The notes: generated from the sequence alone by a model not told the origin. A stretch of DNA of 64,000 bases from Bog-756 sp963777665 (GCA_963777665.1 CAVZRJ010000001.1:124001-188000), one strand, 5' to 3'. Counted from the stretch's first letter, positions 54,493-63,669 are shown. A program made the numbers and translations.

Positions 54493-54546
54493 CGTTCGCT
54501 GACCCGGTCCGAACCTGCTGACGGCGACCGCTCGGCATACGGCCGC

Positions 54547-55218
54547 TCAACCGTCTCGCCGATGCGGGCCGGTCTGGTCCAGGCCCGGGAAGCCCCCGAG
54601 TGTTCCGAGCCGTCCGAGGCGTCCGACGTTGACACCGGTGTCGGCCATGCCCAGCATGCGCAGGTCGCCTCGGCTGTTCCCGTACGCCCAGAGCCGCCGC
54701 CCGTCCAGGTCCTGCTCGGCGATCCAGCGTCGGAGGCGCCGGACCTTCTCCTCGCCCCGGCAGTTGCGTCCCTCGTAGCGTCCGGTGAGCCGGCCGTCTG
54801 CGCCGACCTCGAGCCTGGTCGCGACCGAGCCGTCCGCGCCCAGGCGAACGGCTGCCACCGCGACGTAGACCTCCGGTGAAGCGGACACGACGACCACCGC
54901 GTCGCCCCGGCAACGGTGCCACTCGAGCCGGCGGCGGACGTCGGGGCGGAGGTGGGCGGCGAGATGCCGCGTCGCGAATTCTGCCGCCACCTCGTGCACC
55001 CGGGTCGCCTCGACCCCGGCCAGGACCCGGATGAGGAGACGCTGCTTGGTCTCGTCGGCTGCCGTGCCACCGGCGAGCGCGGCCCGAGCCAATGCAGGGG
55101 CGAGCGCGGCCCCGGCTTCGATCACCGCCCGACGGCCGGCTACGGCGACCAGGAAGGCGAAGACGCTCCCTCCGTCGGTCAGGGTGCCGTCGAAGTCGAA
55201 GGCGGCGACGTCGGCCAC
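54547..55218 (-). CDS. HAD-IB family phosphatase (SerB-like)
   Basis: 223 residues. Nucleophile motif AAFDFDGTLTDGG, motif II VVVVSASPEVY, a Lys in GEEKVRRL and motif IV YGNSRGDLRML. This is the HAD-IB subgroup close to phosphoserine phosphatase and actinobacterial PlsC-fused phosphatases; substrates in this group are diverse. The GTG at 55218 is preferred because it lies 13 bases after the enoyl-CoA hydratase stop; an ATG at 55275 would overlap that gene by 44 bases. Cotranscribed with it. Confidence 0.75.
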   Translation of the reverse strand: MADVAAFDFDGTLTDGGSVFAFLVAVAGRRAVIEAGAALAPALARAALAGGTAADETKQRLLIRVLAGVEATRVHEVAAEFATRHLAAHLRPDVRRRLEWHRCRGDAVVVVSASPEVYVAVAAVRLGADGSVATRLEVGADGRLTGRYEGRNCRGEEKVRRLRRWIAEQDLDGRRLWAYGNSRGDLRMLGMADTGVNVGRLGRLGTLGGFPGLDQTGPHRRDG

Positions 55219-55231
55219 GGTCCCGGACCGC

Positions 55232-56014
55232 TCAGCCCGGCGGGGCAACGGAAGCACCACCGCGTCCGGCGCCACCGGTGAAACGCGCTGCTCCGCTGAT
55301 CGCCTCTCCCGAGCGCAGGCTCTCGAGACCGAGCCGGGTCTCGAGAAGCAGCGCCTCGGAAGCGGTCACGCCCCACTGGGCCACGGCCGACAGGCGATCG
55401 CTCCGGAGACAGGTCTGCGGCAGCGCGGCCAGCTCCTGCGCCCAGGCGAGCGCGGCGTCGCCGGCCGTGCCCGAGGGGACGACCCGGTTGGCCAGACCGA
55501 TGGCCAGGGCCTCCTCGGCGCCGACCGCACGACCGGTCAGGATGAGATCGAGGGCACGGCCGTGCCCGATCAGCCGCGGGAGGCGGACCGTACCTCCGTC
55601 GACGAGCGGTACCCCGAAGCGGCGGCAGAACACGCCGAAGACCGCGTCCTGCGCCACCACCCGGAGATCGCACCAGATGGCCAACTCGAGGCCACCCGCG
55701 ACCGCGTGCCCCTCGACCGCGGCGATGACCGGTTTGGAGAGCTCGAGCCGGGTGGGGCCCATCGGGCCGGCGCCGTCCTCGCTCACCCGGTTCCCTTCGC
55801 CACTGGCGATGGCCTGGAGATCGGCCCCTGCGCAGAACGTCCCGGCGGACCCGGTCAGCACGGCCACCGAGGCCTCGGGATCGGCATCGAACGCGGTGAA
55901 CGCGGCGAGCAGGGCGTCGGCCGTAGGCCGGTCGACGGCGTTGCGCCGCTCGGGCCGGTCGATGGTGATCAGGGTGACCGAGCCGTGCCGGTCCACGCGC
56001 AGGGGGGCACTCAT
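55232..56014 (-). CDS. Enoyl-CoA hydratase/isomerase family protein
   Basis: 260 residues, intact. Crotonase fold: VTLITIDRPERRNAVDRPTAD, GTFCAGADLQAIA (oxyanion hole), KPVIAAVEGHAVAGGLELAIWCDL, RRFGVPLVDGGTVRLPRLIGHGRALDLILTGR and GLANRVVPSG. GVPLVDGGT replaces the usual GxxPxxGGT with the active Glu position changed to Val-Asp, as in several EchA paralogues, so it may be an isomerase or a non-hydratase. Divergent from the peroxiredoxin gene. Confidence 0.8.
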   Translation of the reverse strand: MSAPLRVDRHGSVTLITIDRPERRNAVDRPTADALLAAFTAFDADPEASVAVLTGSAGTFCAGADLQAIASGEGNRVSEDGAGPMGPTRLELSKPVIAAVEGHAVAGGLELAIWCDLRVVAQDAVFGVFCRRFGVPLVDGGTVRLPRLIGHGRALDLILTGRAVGAEEALAIGLANRVVPSGTAGDAALAWAQELAALPQTCLRSDRLSAVAQWGVTASEALLLETRLGLESLRSGEAISGAARFTGGAGRGGASVAPPG

Positions 56015-56224
56015 GACCCCAGCATCGCGGACGCAGCGTCGACGGGCCAGAGACCCGGCTCGCCGGCGGACGGGGCGATCAGATACTTGACTTCCCCGGT
56101 CGACAATTGGTCCGACCCCGACTACGCTGGCGACGCGCCGGAACCGATGATCCGGTTCGGGTCCGACGACCCCACCGGATCGGCGCACCAGTACTCGACA
56201 TATCAGGAACCAAAGGAGCAGCAC

Positions 56225-56860
56225 ATGGCAATCCGTCTGGGCGATGAGGCCCCCGATTTCACCGCTGACACCACCGAGGGCACCATCAACTTCCATGAGT
56301 ACCTGGGAGACAGCTGGGGCGTGCTCTTCTCCCACCCCAAGGACTTCACCCCGGTGTGCACCACCGAGCTGGGTGCCTTCTCCAAGGCCAAGCCCGAATT
56401 CGACAAGAGGAACACCAAGTTGATCGGTCTGTCGGTCGACGACGTCTCCTCCCACAACAAGTGGGCGGGCGACATCGAGGAGACCCAGGGCAAGGCCCTC
56501 AACTTTCCGCTGATCGGGGACGAGGACCGCAAGGTGGCCGACCTCTACGACATGATCCATCCGAATGCCAGTGACACGCTCACCGTCCGCTCGGTGTTCA
56601 TCATCGGTCCCGACAAGAAGGTCAAGCTCACGCTGACCTACCCGGCTTCCACGGGGCGCAATGTGGACGAGGTCCTCCGGGTCCTCGACTCGCTGCAGCT
56701 GACCGCCGACTACAAGGTGGCCACCCCGGTCAACTGGAAGGAAGGGCAGGATGTGATCATCGTCCCGGCCGTTTCCGACGAGGAGGCCAAGGAGCGCTTC
56801 CCGAAGGGGTTCAAGGCACTCAAGCCCTACCTGAGGGTCACACCCCAGCCCAACAAGTAG
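56225..56860 (+). CDS. 1-Cys peroxiredoxin (Prx6 type)
   Basis: 211 residues. Peroxidatic Cys45 in HPKDFTPVCTTELG; DEAPDFTADTTEG is the N-terminal family motif. The extended C-terminus (VNWKEGQDVIIVPAVSDEEAKERFPKGFKALKPYLR) is specific to Prx6/AhpC2-type enzymes; no resolving Cys is seen. It reduces hydrogen peroxide and organic peroxides. AAAGGAG stands nine bases before the ATG. The 210-base divergent region upstream contains TTGACT at 56097 but no well-placed −10. Confidence 0.9.
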   Translation: MAIRLGDEAPDFTADTTEGTINFHEYLGDSWGVLFSHPKDFTPVCTTELGAFSKAKPEFDKRNTKLIGLSVDDVSSHNKWAGDIEETQGKALNFPLIGDEDRKVADLYDMIHPNASDTLTVRSVFIIGPDKKVKLTLTYPASTGRNVDEVLRVLDSLQLTADYKVATPVNWKEGQDVIIVPAVSDEEAKERFPKGFKALKPYLRVTPQPNK

Positions 56861-57073
56861 CCACGGGGCGGCCACCCGGCAGGCAGGCAGCCTGCTCTCA
56901 CCGCCCCGCTCGTGTCGCCCGGACGAGCGGATCCGGCCCCCGCGGCCGGATCCGGGCGCGCCGGGGCACAGCCGCTGACCGGGTGCGCCTTCCGGGGGGA
57001 TCCTGCTACCATGGGCCGGTCGATGTGTTCCGTCCGTCGGCCGTCACCACGACTCCAGAGGTCTACGTTCCAC

Positions 57074-57331
57074 ATGCCAGACAAGCAGGCGACCATCACC
57101 GAGTACCGCCTCCACGAGACGGATACCGGGTCTCCCGAGGTGCAGATCGCCATCCTGAGCGAGCGCATCGGCCATTTGACCGAGCACCTCAAGGTGCACA
57201 AGGGGGACCACCACACGCGGCGTGGACTCCTGAAGCTCATCGGCCGACGCCGACGCCTGCTCGACTACGTACGCAACAACGATGTCGAGCGGTACCGCGA
57301 GATCATCGGTCGCCTCGGCCTCCGCCGCTGA
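57074..57331 (+). CDS. rpsO: 30S ribosomal protein S15
   Basis: 85 residues. LHETDTGSPEVQIAILSERI and HHTRRGLLKLIGRRRRLLDYV are diagnostic of S15, which binds 16S rRNA helices 20–22 in the small subunit. It is followed by pnp as in most bacteria. The 213-base upstream region holds no gene; TACCAT at 57006 could be a −10. No strong Shine-Dalgarno is visible (AGAGG at 57056–57060, 13 bases before the ATG). Confidence 0.97.
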   Translation: MPDKQATITEYRLHETDTGSPEVQIAILSERIGHLTEHLKVHKGDHHTRRGLLKLIGRRRRLLDYVRNNDVERYREIIGRLGLRR

Positions 57332-57347
57332 CCACACACCAGTCGCC

Positions 57348-57369
57348 CCGCCCGGCTTCGGCCGGGCGG
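57348..57369 (+). terminator. UUCG hairpin between rpsO and pnp
   Basis: CCGCCCGGC-TTCG-GCCGGGCGG: nine GC-rich pairs closed by a UUCG tetraloop, starting 16 bases after the rpsO stop. No T-run follows. It is likely an rpsO mRNA 3'-end, attenuator or RNase-processing hairpin. The remaining ~230 bases before pnp show no gene. Confidence 0.6.
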
Positions 57370-57607
57370 TCGCATGTTCTCCGCCGGTTGCATGCCGGCG
57401 GGTCGCAGGACGGCACAGTGCCTGCCTGCCGCAGGACCGGCCCCCGCCCAGCGGGCGGCCGTCGACACACGTCAGAGACACACAACACACAGATTGGGCT
57501 CCCATCGAGGTCAGTCACCAGTTGCCGATCACCCGCCCCCAACCGATGAGTGGGTGGCCGACAACTGGGAACTGGCACGGGGAGTCCCCGAGCAACCAAG
57601 GAGCGTC

Positions 57608-60085
57608 ATGTCAGACGCCATTTCCGTTTCGGCGCCGATCAGCGGCACCGACAAGACACTCAGCTTCGAGGCCGGAAAACTGGCCCAACTTGCCGACGGC
57701 GCCGTCGTGGGCCGCATCGGCGACACCGTCCTGTTGGCTACAGCCACAGCGGCACGGACGGTACGGGAGGGGGCGGACTTCTTCCCCCTGACCGTCGACA
57801 TCGAGGAACGAGCGTACGCGGCGGGCAAGATTCCCGGTTCGTTCTTCCGCCGGGAGGGAAAGTCCTCGGACCAGGCCATCCTGACCTGCCGGCTCATCGA
57901 CCGCCCGCTACGCCCCTCGTTCCCGTCGGGCTTCCGGAACGAGGTCCACATCGTCGGCACCATCTTCGGAGCCGACCAGGTCAATCCGCACGACGTCCTG
58001 GCCATCAACTCGGCCTCGGCGGCACTGATGCTCTCCGGCATCCCTTTCGATGGTCCGATCGGCGCCGTCCGGGTCGCCTACTCGACGGACGGCCAGTGGA
58101 TCCCGCATCCGACGTTCGAGGAGGGTGACGAGTCCACCTTCGAGCTGGTGGTGGCCGGTCGCGCCCTGAGCGAGGCCGCCGATGCCGACGTCGCCATCAT
58201 GATGGTCGAGGCCGGCGGTTCGGAGCGCTCCTTCCAGTTCTACGACGAGGGTGCACCCCAGGTCACCGAGGAGGTGCTCGCAGACGGTCTCGAGGCCGCC
58301 AAGCTCTGGATCCGCGAAGCCATCGTCCTCCAGCGCGCACTGGTCGCCGCATACGTGGCTGCTCGCGGGCCGATCGAGTCCATCGCCTATTCGAGTCTGG
58401 CGGACTACGGCGACGACGTCTGGGCGCGGGTGGAAGCGTTCGGTACCGCCGGTCTCGCGGCCGCCAACGTGCTGACCCCCAAGGCCGAGCGCAGCGCCGC
58501 CCTGGCCGAGGTCACCGAGTCGATCCTCTCCGAGTTGTCGGGCGAGTTCCCCGACCGCGCCGGCGAGATCAAGGCCGCCGTCCGGAGCCTGACCAAGAAG
58601 CTGGTACGCAAGCGCATCGTCGAGGACGGGCTCCGCATCGACGGCCGCACCACCACTGACATCCGCGCGTTGTCCGCCGAGATCGACCTGTTCCCGACGG
58701 CTCACGGATCGGCGCTCTTCCAGCGCGGCGAGACCCAGGTCCTCAACGTCACGACGCTGGGCATGCCCCGGATGAGCCAGATGCTCGACACCATCACGCC
58801 GGACGACTCGAAGCGGTACATGCACCACTACAACTTCCCGCCCTTCTCGACCGGCGAGACCGGGTTCATGCGCGGCCCGAAGCGCCGCGAGATCGGGCAC
58901 GGCCTCCTGGCCGAGCGCGCGCTGCTGCCGGTCGTCCCATACGAGGAGGACTTCCCCTACACGCTCCGCTTGGTCTCGGATGTCCTCGCCTCCAACGGAT
59001 CGACCTCGATGGCCTCCGTCTGCGGGTCGACCCTTTCGATGATGGCCGCGGGAGTGCCTTTGAAGGCCCCGGTCGCCGGCATCGCGATGGGTCTCGTCTA
59101 CGAGGGGGGCACCTACGTGACCCTCACCGACATCCTGGGTGCCGAGGACGCCTTCGGCGACATGGACTTCAAGGTGGCCGGGACCCGGGACGTGGTCACC
59201 GCGCTGCAGCTCGACACCAAGATCGCCGGACTACCGCTCGATGTGCTGACCAAGGCCCTGCTGCAGGCGAAGACCGCACGGCTCACCATCCTCGACGTGA
59301 TGGCCGCGGCCATCCCCGAGCCGCGTGGTGAGGTCGCCGAGTCGGCCCCCAAGATCGTCTCCTTCGAGATCCCGATGGACAAGATCGGTGAGGTCATCGG
59401 ACCCAAGGGGAAGGTGATCAACGCCCTGCAGCAGGAGACGGGCGCGGACATCGCCGTCGACGACGACGGCATGGTGGGCACGGTCACCATCGGGGCCAAG
59501 GACGGGACCGCGGTCGCCGAGGCCAAGCGGCGTATCGAGACCATCCTCGACCCGCCACTCGCCGAGGTCGGCGCCACCTACCAGGGCAAGGTGGTCAACA
59601 TCACCAAGTTCGGAGCGTTCGTCAACATCCTCCCGGGTCGGGACGGCCTCCTGCACATCTCCAAGATCGGCCAGGGCAAGCGGGTCGAGCGGGTCGAGGA
59701 CGTCCTCGAGCTGGGCCAACCGGTCGAGGTCCGTGTCGATGACATCGATCCCCAGGGGAAGGTCTCCCTGTCTCTGGCCGGAGACGCCCCTGTGGCCGAC
59801 TCGGCCGGTGGACGCGACGGCGGCGGCCGCGGCGATCGCAACGAACGTGGTGGGCGCGGTGACCGTGGCGGGCGCGGTGGACCACCGCGGGGCGACCATG
59901 CCGACCCGGACAACGGGGGCCGCCCCGCCGGGCGGGCCTCTGCCGCCGCCCCGGCCGGAGCCGCGTCCTTCGAGGACGCCTTCGAGGTCGAGCTCGTCCA
60001 GGAGTTCGGTGACCTCGGGCCCGCGGTGGTCGAGTCGTCCGAGCGGCCCAGCGGGGGCGGCCGGGGTGGTCGCCGGCGTCGGTGA
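57608..60085 (+). CDS. pnp: Polyribonucleotide nucleotidyltransferase (PNPase)
   Basis: 825 residues, intact. Two RNase PH domains (first: GAVVGRIGDTVLLATATA, KIPGSFFRREGKSSDQAILTCRLIDRPLRP; second: GSALFQRGETQVLNVTTLG, MHHYNFPPFSTGETG, SDVLASNGSTSMASVCGS), with the catalytic Asp in AEDAFGDMDFKVAG. KH domain with IGEVIGPKGKVIN and S1 domain with GKVVNITKFGAFVNILPGRDGLLHIS. The C-terminus has an RG-rich tail (GGRGDRNERGGRGDRGG) common in actinobacterial PNPase. It degrades RNA 3'-to-5' by phosphorolysis and adds tails. AAGGAG precedes the ATG. Confidence 0.97.
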   Translation: MSDAISVSAPISGTDKTLSFEAGKLAQLADGAVVGRIGDTVLLATATAARTVREGADFFPLTVDIEERAYAAGKIPGSFFRREGKSSDQAILTCRLIDRPLRPSFPSGFRNEVHIVGTIFGADQVNPHDVLAINSASAALMLSGIPFDGPIGAVRVAYSTDGQWIPHPTFEEGDESTFELVVAGRALSEAADADVAIMMVEAGGSERSFQFYDEGAPQVTEEVLADGLEAAKLWIREAIVLQRALVAAYVAARGPIESIAYSSLADYGDDVWARVEAFGTAGLAAANVLTPKAERSAALAEVTESILSELSGEFPDRAGEIKAAVRSLTKKLVRKRIVEDGLRIDGRTTTDIRALSAEIDLFPTAHGSALFQRGETQVLNVTTLGMPRMSQMLDTITPDDSKRYMHHYNFPPFSTGETGFMRGPKRREIGHGLLAERALLPVVPYEEDFPYTLRLVSDVLASNGSTSMASVCGSTLSMMAAGVPLKAPVAGIAMGLVYEGGTYVTLTDILGAEDAFGDMDFKVAGTRDVVTALQLDTKIAGLPLDVLTKALLQAKTARLTILDVMAAAIPEPRGEVAESAPKIVSFEIPMDKIGEVIGPKGKVINALQQETGADIAVDDDGMVGTVTIGAKDGTAVAEAKRRIETILDPPLAEVGATYQGKVVNITKFGAFVNILPGRDGLLHISKIGQGKRVERVEDVLELGQPVEVRVDDIDPQGKVSLSLAGDAPVADSAGGRDGGGRGDRNERGGRGDRGGRGGPPRGDHADPDNGGRPAGRASAAAPAGAASFEDAFEVELVQEFGDLGPAVVESSERPSGGGRGGRRRR

Positions 60086-60167
60086 GCGCAGACGCCTGCC
60101 GTGGTCCGGCCCTCGCTGCCGGACCACGACGGGCCAGCATGCCGGCGTGCCGGTCCGCGAGGTCCCG

Positions 60168-61424
60168 ATGATCCGCACCGAGGTCCTTCCGTGCGGGCTG
60201 TCCCTGGTGACCGAGACGATGACCGAGGCCCGTTCGGTGTGCATCGGCTTCTGGGTGGGCACCGGCTCACGTGACGAGGACGTGGTCCACGCCGGCGCGA
60301 GCCACGTGCTCGAACATCTCCTCTTCAAGGGGACCGACGAGCGGTCGGCCGCCACGATCGCCGAAGCGGTCGACGAGGTGGGTGGCGACTTCAATGCGTT
60401 CACCACCAAGGAGTACACGTCCTTCTACATCCGGCTGCTGGCCGAACATCTCATTCTCGGCCTCGACATCCTCTCCGACATCATGTGGCGTCCGGCTCTC
60501 CGGAAGGAGGACCTCGACGCCGAGCGCCAGGTCATCCTCGACGAGATCCTCATGCACGCCGACGAACCGGCGGACGAGGCGGCCGAGCAGAGCTCGGCGG
60601 CCCTCTTTCCCGACCACCCGCTCGGTCGCGAGGTGCTTGGGACCGTGACATCGGTCTCGGACATGACCGCCGATGGGATCCGGGACTTCTTTGCCGAGCA
60701 CTACCGACCCGGCAACATGGTGGCGGCCGTGGCCGGGGACTTCGATCACGAGATGGTCGCGGCCGGTCTGGAGGCGAGGTGCGGGGGGAGTGGAGGCGGC
60801 TCCACGCCGACCCGGTCCTCACCCGACGACCGGGTGGACGCCCTGCGGGTCACCCGGCGGCCCACCGAGCAGGTCCATGTCGTGCTGGCGGCACGGTCCG
60901 TCGACCGCCGCGACCCGAGCCGCTACGCACTTGCCGTCCTCAACCACGTCCTCGGTGGTGGTCTGTCCAGCCGTCTCTTCCAGGAGATCCGTGAACGGCG
61001 TGGGCTGGCCTACTCGGTGTGGTCCGAACGAGTGGCCTACCACGACGCTGGGTTCCTGAGCGTCGGTCTCGGCACCGCTCCGGAACACCTCAACGAGGTC
61101 CTCGACATCGTGACCGCCCAGCTGACGTTGCTGGGCCAGGACGGGATCACCGGGCGGGAGCTGGCCATCGCCAAGGGGAACCTGCGCGCCGAAACCCTGC
61201 TCGCCTGCGAGGACTCGGGCGCACGCATGAGCCGGATCGGCGCGGGCATGCTGCTCCACGGGGAGGTCCTGCCGGTCGACGAGGTCCTCGCGCGGGTGGA
61301 GGCGCTCACCGTGGACGACGTGCACGCCGCGGCGCGTCGGGTGGTCGCCGCGCCCCGCACCCTCTCGGTGGTCGGCCCGTTCGATGCGGACGATTTCGAC
61401 CCGGTCGGCCTCGTGCTCGGCTGA
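60168..61424 (+). CDS. M16-family zinc metallopeptidase
   Basis: 418 residues. The inverted zinc motif HxxEH is His46–His50 (GASHVLEHLLFKGT), followed by the distal Glu region FTTKEYTSFY. GNMVAAVAGDFD and GGGLSSRLFQEIRERRGLAYSV (the R/Y motif) mark the second half. Similar to mitochondrial-processing-peptidase-like and YmxG-type proteins. Gene order pnp–M16–dapB is conserved in actinobacteria. ATG 60168 chosen; GTG 60147 is possible. The substrate is unknown. Confidence 0.9.
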   Translation: MIRTEVLPCGLSLVTETMTEARSVCIGFWVGTGSRDEDVVHAGASHVLEHLLFKGTDERSAATIAEAVDEVGGDFNAFTTKEYTSFYIRLLAEHLILGLDILSDIMWRPALRKEDLDAERQVILDEILMHADEPADEAAEQSSAALFPDHPLGREVLGTVTSVSDMTADGIRDFFAEHYRPGNMVAAVAGDFDHEMVAAGLEARCGGSGGGSTPTRSSPDDRVDALRVTRRPTEQVHVVLAARSVDRRDPSRYALAVLNHVLGGGLSSRLFQEIRERRGLAYSVWSERVAYHDAGFLSVGLGTAPEHLNEVLDIVTAQLTLLGQDGITGRELAIAKGNLRAETLLACEDSGARMSRIGAGMLLHGEVLPVDEVLARVEALTVDDVHAAARRVVAAPRTLSVVGPFDADDFDPVGLVLG

Positions 61425-61488
61425 GCCGGACCGCACACCGTCACCTGCCGACGACCGGAACAGGCCCGGGCCCGCTGACCCACTTCGA

Positions 61489-61494
61489 TAGGGT
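61489..61494 (+). promoter_or_regulatory. −10 box of dapB (leaderless)
   Basis: TAGGGT, seven bases, then the ATG at 61502, with no Shine-Dalgarno. Identical in hexamer and spacing to the GH78 promoter. Confidence 0.5.
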
Positions 61495-61501
61495 GGCCGC
61501 C

Positions 61502-62317
61502 ATGCGGGTCGGTGTCGTTGGGGCCGGTGGGCGGATGGGCCGCGAGGTCTGCAAGACAGTGCTGTCCCGATCCGGTTCGGAACTGGCGGTCGCGGTGGAC
61601 CCCGCACACGCCGGCGCCGACCTCTCCGCGCTGCTCGGTGTCGACGCCGGCGGCATGGTTGTCGCCGGCACCCTCGATGACCTGGTCGATGCCTCGGTCG
61701 AGGTGGCGGTCGATTTCACCCGTCTGGAGGCCGCCCGCGAGACCCTGGCATTCTGTGCCGAGGCCGGCATCCATGTCGTGGTCGGGACGACCGGATTCAC
61801 CGAGGCCGACCTCGACGACCTGGCCCGACGGTTCGACCCGGCCGGTGGGAAGGGGGCCAACTGCGTGCTCGCCGCCAACTTCGCGGTCGGTGCCGTCCTG
61901 ATGATGCGGTTCGCAGCCATGGCCGCCCCGTTCTTCGAGGGCGCCGAGATCATCGAGCTCCACCACGACAAGAAGGTGGATGCACCCTCCGGCACGGCGT
62001 TGCGCACGGCGGTGGGGATGTCGGCGGCGCGGCGCGACGATGGCAAGGGGGAGTTCCCGCCGGACGGCACGAGCGTCCAGGTCGTCGAAGGGGCCCGCGG
62101 TGGGAGTGGTCCCGGTGGGGTCCGTATTCACTCGGTGCGCCTCCCGGGCCTGGTCGCCCACCAGGAGGTCCTCCTCGGGGCCGCCGGCCAGGGGTTGACC
62201 ATCCGTCACGACGCCTATGACCGCACCTCGTTCATGGACGGCGTCGTCCTCGCCGTCGAAGCGGTGGCCAGCCGACCCGGACTGACTCTCGGCATCGAGC
62301 CCCTGCTCGGGCTCTGA
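61502..62317 (+). CDS. dapB: 4-hydroxy-tetrahydrodipicolinate reductase
   Basis: 271 residues. NAD(P)-binding VGAGGRMG, VVVGTTGFTEADL, the active-site motif ELHHDKKVDAPSGTA (catalytic His and Lys) and RIHSVRLPGLVAHQEVLLG. It reduces the DapA product in lysine and meso-diaminopimelate synthesis, so it also feeds peptidoglycan. 13 bases separate its stop from the first TetR gene. Confidence 0.95.
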   Translation: MRVGVVGAGGRMGREVCKTVLSRSGSELAVAVDPAHAGADLSALLGVDAGGMVVAGTLDDLVDASVEVAVDFTRLEAARETLAFCAEAGIHVVVGTTGFTEADLDDLARRFDPAGGKGANCVLAANFAVGAVLMMRFAAMAAPFFEGAEIIELHHDKKVDAPSGTALRTAVGMSAARRDDGKGEFPPDGTSVQVVEGARGGSGPGGVRIHSVRLPGLVAHQEVLLGAAGQGLTIRHDAYDRTSFMDGVVLAVEAVASRPGLTLGIEPLLGL

Positions 62318-62329
62318 CAGGGCCCGCAC

Positions 62330-62926
62330 GTGTCAGACGACGCCCGGCAGCGCATCGTCGAGGCGACCTACGCCTGCGTCTCGCGCCGGGGCCTTGCGAA
62401 GACCACGGTCGAGGACGCCGCCCGGGAAGCCGGGGTCTCGCGGGCGACGGTCTACCGGGCCTTCCCCGGTGGACGCGACGAGCTGCTGAGCGCCACCGTG
62501 GCCTGGGCCACCGTCGACTTCTTCCTCCGCCTGTACGAGCACGTCCAGGGGGCCGACAGCCTCGAACAGGTCATGGAGTGGGGGATCATGTTCGCCCACC
62601 GGTCCATCGTGGAACACGAGGTCCTCCAGCGGGTCATGCAGACCGAACCGGAGAAGCTCCTTCCCACCCTCACCGTCGAGAGCAACCGGATCCGGGAGGG
62701 GATCGCCGCCTTCCTGGCTCCGTACCTGGTCGCCCGCGGGATGGCCGCCGGAGTGGATCTCGCTGAGGCAGCCGACTTCCTCGCCCGGATGGTGCTCTCC
62801 TACATGTCCGCGCCCGGGCGGTGGGACCTGAGCGACCCTGAGCAGGTCGCCCGGCTGGTCCGCTCGGAGCTGCTGGCCGGCGTCGTCGTGCCGGACTCCG
62901 GTCCGGTCCGCGGCTCGCATGGTTGA
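62330..62926 (+). CDS. TetR-family regulator 1
   Basis: 198 residues. N-terminal HTH: RIVEATYACVSRRGLAKTTVEDAAREAGVSRATVYRAF. The ligand domain is helical (FFLRLYEHVQGADSLEQVMEWG). GTG start 13 bases after dapB, with no clear ribosome-binding site. It shares SRATVYRAFPGGRDE with the next gene, indicating duplication. Ligand unknown. The tail of the gene overlaps the −35 box of TetR 2. Confidence 0.85.
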   Translation: MSDDARQRIVEATYACVSRRGLAKTTVEDAAREAGVSRATVYRAFPGGRDELLSATVAWATVDFFLRLYEHVQGADSLEQVMEWGIMFAHRSIVEHEVLQRVMQTEPEKLLPTLTVESNRIREGIAAFLAPYLVARGMAAGVDLAEAADFLARMVLSYMSAPGRWDLSDPEQVARLVRSELLAGVVVPDSGPVRGSHG

Positions 62927-62950
62927 CAATGAGACAAATGGAGGCATAAC
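62923..62950 (+). promoter_or_regulatory. Promoter of the second TetR gene
   Basis: A perfect −35 TTGACA (62923–62928) is separated by 16 bases from CATAAC (62945–62950). The −35 overlaps the TetR 1 stop codon. The start site would fall near 62957–62959, at the GTG at 62959, so the transcript is probably leaderless; GGAGG at 62940–62944 is rather far (14 bases) to serve that GTG. Confidence 0.55.
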
Positions 62951-62960
62951 GTTCCAACGT
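62949..62960. promoter_or_regulatory. Inverted repeat at the TetR 2 start, candidate operator
   Basis: ACGTT-CC-AACGT: five-base arms around two bases, overlapping the end of the −10 box, the predicted transcription start and the GTG. Position and symmetry suit autorepression by one of the adjacent TetR proteins (inference). Confidence 0.4.
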
Positions 62961-63669
62961 GGGTGTTCCGGGCGGTTCGCTGCGGGTTCTGGACGGCGGG
63001 GGAGCCGCGGCCGAGTCGGCAACGAGTAGTGCCTCGCCCAACCGGATCCGGATCATCGACGCCACGCTCTGCTGCCTCGCCCGACACGGCACGACCAAGA
63101 CCACGGTCGACGACATCGCACGGCAGGCCCGGCTTTCGAGAGCCACCGTCTACCGCGCCTTCCCCGGCGGGCGGGACGAGGTGCTCGGGGCGGTCGTCGA
63201 CACGGAGATGGCGCGGCTCTTCTCGGCCCTCGGCGTGTGTCTGGGTCAGGCCGGTGACCTGTGCGCGGCACTGGTCGGCGGCATCGTCGAGGCATCGACC
63301 CGGCTGCGCGACCACGCCGCACTGCACTACCTGGCGGAGCACGAGCCGGAGACCGTTCTCGGACACCTCGCCTTCGACGAGTCCGACCGGCTGCTGGCCA
63401 CGGCATCCCGCTTCACCGCACCGTTCCTCGCCCGGTGGATGGCCCCCGAGGAGGCCGGTCGGGTCGCCGAGTGGGCCACCCGGATCGTGCTCTCCTATGC
63501 GATCGCGCCCTCCGACCGCGTCGACCTCACCGACCCCGCACAGGCAGCGTCGATGGTAGAGACGTTCATGCTCCCCGGGATCGAGGCGCTCGGCACCGTG
63601 GCGGACGGCCCGATCGCCATCACCCCGTTCGAAACCACACCCGACCCGACTCTGGAGGAACTGGTATGA
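62959..63669 (+). CDS. TetR-family regulator 2
   Basis: 236 residues. A low-complexity leader of about 30 residues precedes the HTH: RIIDATLCCLARHGTTKTTVDDIARQARLSRATVYRAF. The helical effector domain has FTAPFLARWMAPEEAGRVAEW. Its TGA overlaps the ATG of the ferritin-like gene, so regulator and di-iron protein are translated together, which suggests the regulator controls that protein or responds to its substrate. Confidence 0.85.
   Translation: MGVPGGSLRVLDGGGAAAESATSSASPNRIRIIDATLCCLARHGTTKTTVDDIARQARLSRATVYRAFPGGRDEVLGAVVDTEMARLFSALGVCLGQAGDLCAALVGGIVEASTRLRDHAALHYLAEHEPETVLGHLAFDESDRLLATASRFTAPFLARWMAPEEAGRVAEWATRIVLSYAIAPSDRVDLTDPAQAASMVETFMLPGIEALGTVADGPIAITPFETTPDPTLEELV

Noticed and set aside
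56090..56140. TTGACT at 56097 with TACGCT at 56133 as a peroxiredoxin promoter
   Set aside because: The spacing of 30 bases is too long for a sigma-70-type promoter, and no better pair was found.
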